This document shows, one piece after another, positions 5,124-9,001 of a stretch of 9,001 nucleotides of DNA. The position numbers and the translations under genes were made by a program. The DNA is taken from the NCBI GenBank assembly GCA_020426425.1, contig JAGQQB010000133.1:1-9001 (forward strand), in the 5' to 3' direction. The DNA comes from Planctomycetaceae bacterium (lineage in GTDB: Bacteria > Planctomycetota > Planctomycetia > Planctomycetales > Planctomycetaceae). Numbering within the stretch: position 1 is the first letter of the stretch; the number at the start of each line of letters is the position of its first letter. The notes beneath the pieces were generated by a model that made no database searches, was not told where the DNA came from, and was given only the letters and a program-made list of their open reading frames with translations.

Positions 5124-6437
5124 ATGTCCGTGCGGCCCACCAATCCTCCGCCCAAGTCTGATCCGTCAGTCGATCCCCCTCCCCAGGCTGCCGCGCGAAA
5201 CGACTCCGATTTGCCGGATGTTCTCCCCGACGATCTGCAGATTTCCAATGAGATCACCCGCGATCCTATGGAAGTCGTCGCCTCAGAGTTCATGGACGAA
5301 CTGCGTGATGGCAGGCGGCCCGATGTCAGCCAGTTCGTCCTCCGGTATCCCGACCTTTCCGAGGAGATCCGCGAACTGTTCCCGATGCTACTGGCTATCG
5401 AGGACATGAAGGCCCGCCAGGAGCTGCACGCGGTCCGGCAGCCACTCCCCGATCAACTCGACATCAAACAACTGGGAGAGTTCAAAGTTCTGCGCGAGAT
5501 TGGCCGCGGTGGTATGGGGATTGTGTTTGAAGGAATCCAAGAGAAGGTCGGTCGTCATGTCGCCATCAAGCTGCTTCCCTGGCGGTTTCCAAGCCGCTCC
5601 CGGTGGCGCAAGCAATTCGTCCGCGAAGCTCAGCTGGCCGCCCGGCTCAAGCATCCTCACATCGTCACGGTCTATGCGTACGGCGAAGAAGATGGACGGT
5701 GCTACTACGTTATGCCGCTAATTCAGGGGGTCGGTCTCGACCGGCTCATTCAGCGGCTGCGTCAGGGACGTGGCATTGTGGCCGTCGATGAGATCCTGCA
5801 CGAGTTCCAGCAACATGGAAAGGGGACATCGGAACTTTCGCCGGGCGGAGGGCTGTCCAACCGAGTCCTCAAACGCGGCGCGTGGCACCAATTTGCCAAA
5901 ATCGCCGCTCAAGTCGCGACGGCGATGCGGTATGCCCATCGACAGGGGACGCTGCATCGCGACATCAAGCCCGCCAACATCATGCTGGACACGAAAGGGG
6001 CGTTGTGGATTACCGACTTCGGGCTCGCCATGGCCAAGGAGCATGCGGTTTCCGCGCATGAAGCACTGGCGGGCACATTGCGCTATATGGCCCCGGAGCA
6101 GTTTGATGGCAGCTTCGATGAACGGAGCGACATCTATTCCTTCGGAGTCACGCTCTACGAACTCTGCACCCTGACACCCACCTTCGCCGCGACCACGCGT
6201 GATACGTTGATCCAGCAGATCCGGTCGGGTGAGCGACGTCGTCCTCGTGCACATGTCGCGAGCCTGCCGCGGCCTCTCGAAGCGATCATCCTGAAGTGCA
6301 TCGCGATCGATCCAGCAGATCGCTACCAGACGGCAGACGAAGTCCGGACCGACCTGACGCACTATCTCGGCGGGCGCCCGCTTGTGGGTCAATCGAAGTC
6401 GTTGTGGAGCAAGTTCTGGCCGTGGTCGAACGGGTGA
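5124..6437 (+). CDS. Hanks-type serine/threonine protein kinase, soluble, paired with the ECF sigma factor
   Basis: Kinase of 437 aa counted from ATG 5124. GTG 5112, which overlaps the sigma stop codon (TAGTG), would add four residues and suggest translational coupling; ATG is preferred by codon type, with GAGG just 2 bases before it. An acidic/proline N-terminal region (1-115) carries 'VASEFMDELRDGRRPDVSQF' and 'RYPDLSEEIRELFPMLLAIE', a segment common in planctomycete kinases. The kinase domain (about 120-415) is complete: GRGGMG loop (127-132), VAIK lysine (149), REAQ glutamate (168), HRDIKPAN (278-285, Asp280), DFG (298-300), GTLRYMAPE (317-325). An insert of about 45 residues (200-250) precedes helix E. 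The chain ends at WSKFWPWSNG, where related kinases usually continue with a WRWC-type juxtamembrane motif, a membrane helix and repeats; none exists here, so it is cytosolic and lacks a C-terminal sensor. The likely substrate is the neighbouring sigma factor (inference). Confidence 0.95.
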   Translation: MSVRPTNPPPKSDPSVDPPPQAAARNDSDLPDVLPDDLQISNEITRDPMEVVASEFMDELRDGRRPDVSQFVLRYPDLSEEIRELFPMLLAIEDMKARQELHAVRQPLPDQLDIKQLGEFKVLREIGRGGMGIVFEGIQEKVGRHVAIKLLPWRFPSRSRWRKQFVREAQLAARLKHPHIVTVYAYGEEDGRCYYVMPLIQGVGLDRLIQRLRQGRGIVAVDEILHEFQQHGKGTSELSPGGGLSNRVLKRGAWHQFAKIAAQVATAMRYAHRQGTLHRDIKPANIMLDTKGALWITDFGLAMAKEHAVSAHEALAGTLRYMAPEQFDGSFDERSDIYSFGVTLYELCTLTPTFAATTRDTLIQQIRSGERRRPRAHVASLPRPLEAIILKCIAIDPADRYQTADEVRTDLTHYLGGRPLVGQSKSLWSKFWPWSNG

Positions 6438-6478
6438 GCCTGCTGCGGTTTCAAGGGTAGCCGCGCGACCAGCAGCTC
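6436..6478. terminator. Inverted repeat between convergent genes, possible bidirectional terminator
   Basis: GAGCCTGCTG (6436-6445) is complementary to CAGCAGCTC (6470-6478) apart from one bulged C, with a small CGG/CCG helix nested inside. It fills the 40-base gap between the kinase stop and the radical SAM stop, the usual place for a shared terminator. There is no clear U-tract on either strand, so confidence is low. Confidence 0.3.
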
Positions 6479-8001
6479 TACGTCCAGTGCCGCGCCTGTC
6501 GCTGAGGTTGCCCCTCTCGTCCGCGCTGCATATCACGGGCGGGTGGCAAATCAAACGACCGCAGAAAGTGCGGGCGGTCTTCTCGTCCACCGCGTGTGTA
6601 ATCGCGCCAGAGATCGGCGGCGATCGAGTCAGTCTGTTCTGGAGATCGCTCGACGCAGTAGGTGAAGACGCATTCAAGCAGCCGCGGCAATGCGATGCCG
6701 TGCGTCCGCTGTTCACGCTGGAACAACCAATCGGAGAAGTCCAGAAACGCAGCGAAGGGTGATGCGGCTGCGTGCCAGATCCATGCGCGGCTCGCCACGA
6801 AATTGCCACTATTGCCAATCAAGTCCCAATAGCGAGCGAAGCGACGGAGACGGTGCAGCGTCTGAAAGTCGAGCGTGCTGTTCTGTAGCAACTCGTACGG
6901 AGGCTCTGGACTGTAGACCAGTTTCCACTCGAATTCATGTCGCTGAATCGGCGTGCCGCGTAGTCGTTTGAGCATGCCCACCTGAATCTCGTGCGGCCCG
7001 AGTGCCAACAGCCGATCGAATCCGTCGGCGAAGCTCTCCAGCGTCTCACCGGGAAGTCCGAGAATCAAATCCGAATGAATGTGAACGCCTGTCTGCTCGC
7101 GCAGGAAGCGAAAGTTCTCCGCCAGCTTGTCATTGTCCTGCCGCCGACTGATCCGCTCGCCCACGTCGGGATTCAGCGTCTGCACACCAATCTCGAACTG
7201 CAGCATTCCAGGTGGAAATCGCACGATCAATTCCCGCAACGGCTCCGGCAGGCGATCTGGAATCATCTCAAAATGCAGAAACAGATCGGGGATGCCACAC
7301 TCCAGGAAGAAGCTCAGAATATCACGACTGACTCGCAAATTGAGGTTGAATGTCCGATCGACGAATTTGAACTGCCGCACTCCACGATCAAGCAAGACCT
7401 GCATCGCCGCCAGAAACGCATCGAGCGGAAACGCCCGCACCGGGATGTCCAGGGCCGACAGACAGAATTCGCACGTGAAGGGGCAGCCGCGCGATGCCTC
7501 GACATAAATCACCCGATGGGCGATGTCCTCAGCAGTGTATTCAATATAGGGCAGCGCCAATTGGCCCGGCTCAGGCACGGGGGCAGCGATGATCTTCTCT
7601 GGCGGACGCCGGTCTTCCCGCAGGTCACGACACAACGTCGCGAACGCAAGATCCGCTTCTCCCGCTATCACGTAGTCCGCCAGTTCCACTATCGGCTGCG
7701 TCTCCCATTCGTAGCTGACTTCAGGACCGCCCAGCACAACCACAATGTCGGGACGAACACGCTTCAACTCCGCCACAAAGCGAGTCGCGACTGCCACATT
7801 CCATATATAGATGCCCAGTCCCAGAATCTGCGGCGACCTCTGCAACACCTGTTCGAGTACATCGACGCTGCGATCCTGAATTCCAAACTCCAATAGCTCG
7901 GTCTCACTCCGCAGCTCGCCCATGTTCGCCAGCAAATACCGCAGCCCAAACGCGCTGTGCGGATAGCGAGCATTCCAGGTGGCAAGCAAGATGGACGACA
8001 T
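6478..8001 (-). CDS. B12-binding-domain radical SAM protein with DUF4080-type C-terminus
   Basis: Soluble enzyme of 507 aa. The N-terminal cobalamin-binding-like Rossmann domain (about 1-130) starts 'ILLATWNARYPHSAFGLRYL', a hallmark of the DUF4080 family, and includes VVVLGGPEVSYE (87-98) and 'YVIAGEADLAF'. It lacks the DxHxxG motif that supplies the lower cobalt ligand, so B12, if bound, would be held without that histidine. The radical SAM core (about 160-390) has the 4Fe-4S motif C-x3-C-x2-C (Cys173, Cys177, Cys180, in RGCPFTCEFC), then FEIGVQTLNP (269-278) and DLILGLPGET (311-320). The C-terminal 130 residues match the DUF4080 region with a basic tail. Such enzymes generate a 5'-deoxyadenosyl radical for methylation or rearrangement; this subfamily's substrate is not known. 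No Shine-Dalgarno precedes ATG 8001-7999. It is convergent with the kinase and divergent from recQ. Confidence 0.93.
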   Translation of the reverse strand: MSSILLATWNARYPHSAFGLRYLLANMGELRSETELLEFGIQDRSVDVLEQVLQRSPQILGLGIYIWNVAVATRFVAELKRVRPDIVVVLGGPEVSYEWETQPIVELADYVIAGEADLAFATLCRDLREDRRPPEKIIAAPVPEPGQLALPYIEYTAEDIAHRVIYVEASRGCPFTCEFCLSALDIPVRAFPLDAFLAAMQVLLDRGVRQFKFVDRTFNLNLRVSRDILSFFLECGIPDLFLHFEMIPDRLPEPLRELIVRFPPGMLQFEIGVQTLNPDVGERISRRQDNDKLAENFRFLREQTGVHIHSDLILGLPGETLESFADGFDRLLALGPHEIQVGMLKRLRGTPIQRHEFEWKLVYSPEPPYELLQNSTLDFQTLHRLRRFARYWDLIGNSGNFVASRAWIWHAAASPFAAFLDFSDWLFQREQRTHGIALPRLLECVFTYCVERSPEQTDSIAADLWRDYTRGGREDRPHFLRSFDLPPARDMQRGREGQPQRQARHWT

Positions 8002-8065
8002 GAATGGAGTGCCTGGACACAGCGACGATGCGAGACGCCACGATGATATGGACTACCACGACTCG

Positions 8066-8087
8066 GCTCCATGGTGCGCCATTGAGC
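8066..8087. promoter_or_regulatory. 22-base near-perfect palindrome in the divergent radical SAM / recQ gap
   Basis: GCTC-C-ATGG (8066-8074), loop TGCG, CCAT-T-GAGC (8079-8087): eight of nine arm positions pair. It lies close to the middle of the 188-base region separating the two divergent start codons, where a repressor could control both. On the minus strand a TATCAT -10-like hexamer lies a little nearer the radical SAM gene (8045-8050), without a good -35 box. I do not recognise the operator. Confidence 0.35.
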
Positions 8088-8189
8088 TTCAGGCGGTACT
8101 CGGAACTCCAGCGGCTCGCTACACTCTGGTCACCAATCACCAGACGCATCTGCCATCTCCGCCCGCACGATTTTCCCGTCACCTGATCC

Positions 8190-9001
8190 ATGTCCCACGA
8201 GTCGCAGTCAGCTCTGGCAGCCGCCCTGAAATCATACTGGGGCTACGAGTCATTTCGTCCGTTGCAACGGCAGGCGATGGAGTCGGTGCTGACTGGGCGC
8301 GATACGCTCGTGGTCCTGCCGACGGGGGGCGGAAAATCGCTCTGTTATCAGGCACCGGCCGTCTGCCGCGACGGACTCGCACTGATTGTTTCACCGCTCA
8401 TTTCATTGATGAAGGACCAGGTCGATGCCGCAGTCGCCTGCGGGATTCCGGCCGCCTTCCTCAATAGCACGCAGTCGTTCGAGGAACGCCGAGCCGTCTC
8501 CGAACAGATTCGTCAGGGGACGCTCAAGTTGCTTTATGTCGCTCCGGAACGAGTCACCCAGGAAGAGTTTCTGCAACGACTTGATCCTCAGCAGATTTCC
8601 TTCTTGGCGATCGACGAGGCCCATTGCGTGAGCATGTGGGGGCACGATTTTCGCCCGCACTATCGCGATCTGCACCAGCTCCGCGAACGATTTCCGCAAG
8701 CAGCAATGCACGCCTTCACGGCAACCGCCACCCCGCGCGTGCAGGCAGACATTGTTGAGCAACTCAATCTGCGCGATCCAGACGTACTGATCGGCGACTT
8801 CGATCGTCCGAATTTGTACTACAAAGTCGAACGACGCCACGATGCGACCGCTCAGGTGCTCGAACTGATTCAGCGACATCCTGGTGAGTCGGGCATTGTG
8901 TATTGCATCACGCGAAAGGATGTGGAATTCCATGCCGAGATGCTGCATGCGCACGGCATCAAGGCGCGGCCGTACCATGCAGGACTCGATGACGACGTCC
9001 G
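8190..9001 (+). CDS. recQ: ATP-dependent DNA helicase RecQ, N-terminal part (3' end outside window)
   Basis: First 270 codons of a superfamily 2, 3'-to-5' DNA helicase used in recombinational repair and restart of stalled forks. The frame is open to the right edge. Motifs in order: motif 0 'GYESFRPLQRQAM' (18-30); Walker A 'LPTGGGKSLCYQAPA' (43-57, Lys49); Ia 'IVSPLISLMKDQV' (66-78); 'LLYVAPERV' (114-122); Walker B 'IDEAHCVSMWGHDFRPHY' (141-158); III 'FTATATPRV' (176-184); 'DFDRPNLYY' (203-211); IV 'GIVYCITRKDVE' (235-246). Start of the second RecA-like domain is visible; the zinc-binding, winged-helix and HRDC regions would lie beyond the window. One oddity is Met149 where the aromatic-rich loop normally has Gln (SQWGHDFRP). 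ATG 8190 is the natural start, with a 10-20 residue lead into motif 0 as in other RecQ proteins; no Shine-Dalgarno is visible. Confidence 0.96.
   Translation, partial: MSHESQSALAAALKSYWGYESFRPLQRQAMESVLTGRDTLVVLPTGGGKSLCYQAPAVCRDGLALIVSPLISLMKDQVDAAVACGIPAAFLNSTQSFEERRAVSEQIRQGTLKLLYVAPERVTQEEFLQRLDPQQISFLAIDEAHCVSMWGHDFRPHYRDLHQLRERFPQAAMHAFTATATPRVQADIVEQLNLRDPDVLIGDFDRPNLYYKVERRHDATAQVLELIQRHPGESGIVYCITRKDVEFHAEMLHAHGIKARPYHAGLDDDV

Noticed and set aside
5718..6818. Open frame of 366 codons on the minus strand
   Set aside because: It covers the kinase catalytic domain in antisense and runs into the 3' end of the radical SAM gene in another frame; low-complexity Arg/Pro-rich product without motifs.
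6991..7896. Open frame of 301 codons on the plus strand
   Set aside because: It lies wholly antisense to the radical SAM gene, whose motifs are unambiguous; the predicted protein is rich in Arg, Gln and His with no recognisable domain, as expected of an antisense shadow.
1..9001. CRISPR arrays, retron or reverse transcriptase signatures, transposases, integrases, att sites, tRNA or rRNA genes
   Set aside because: None seen on either strand; no regularly spaced repeats, terminal inverted repeats or cloverleaf-like sequences were found by eye.

Overview
The window looks like chromosomal DNA of a planctomycete (phylum Planctomycetota). The best evidence is a planctomycete-type ECF sigma factor with a long Ser/Thr-rich linker, directly followed by a Hanks-type Ser/Thr kinase whose N-terminal region carries the 'RYPDLSEEIRELF' type motif common in that phylum. 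A Uma2/DUF820 protein and the scarcity of Shine-Dalgarno sequences fit this. The assignment is inference from protein style, not from a marker gene. No RNA gene, insertion sequence, CRISPR array, integrase or phage gene is visible; the region reads as ordinary core/housekeeping chromosome.

Layout. Bases 1-875 (+) hold the C-terminal part of a CaCA-family Na+/Ca2+ antiporter. Bases 972-2144 (+) encode a rhomboid intramembrane serine protease with a helical, TPR-like C-terminal extension. A 312-base gap (2145-2456) holds hairpins with competing arms, a candidate promoter and a GGA-rich leader, and leads into csrA (2457-2657), which is closed by a textbook rho-independent terminator. Next come a Uma2-family putative nuclease (2879-3454) and an M50 site-2 protease-like intramembrane metalloprotease (3569-4258). 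An ECF sigma factor (4459-5112) and a soluble Ser/Thr kinase (5124-6437) form a tight two-gene module. A B12-binding radical SAM protein with a DUF4080-type C-terminus lies on the minus strand (8001-6478), convergent with the kinase and divergent from recQ, whose N-terminal 270 codons run off the right edge (8190-9001).

How they may work together. The sigma/kinase pair is a probable signalling unit in which the kinase could phosphorylate the sigma factor. CsrA is a post-transcriptional regulator; the 10-mer CACAGGAATT, which resembles a CsrA site, occurs in the csrA leader and again over the ribosome binding site of the M50 protease, suggesting autoregulation plus a local target. Two intramembrane proteases of different classes (serine and metallo) lie 1.4 kb apart, and each is followed by an arm/anti-arm/arm element able to form two exclusive hairpins. 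The remaining genes look like independent transcription units.

I found no clearly new multi-gene system. The points most worth checking are the CsrA-type leader sites, the sensorless kinase/sigma pair, the 3' alternative-hairpin elements, and a palindrome in the radical SAM/recQ divergent gap.
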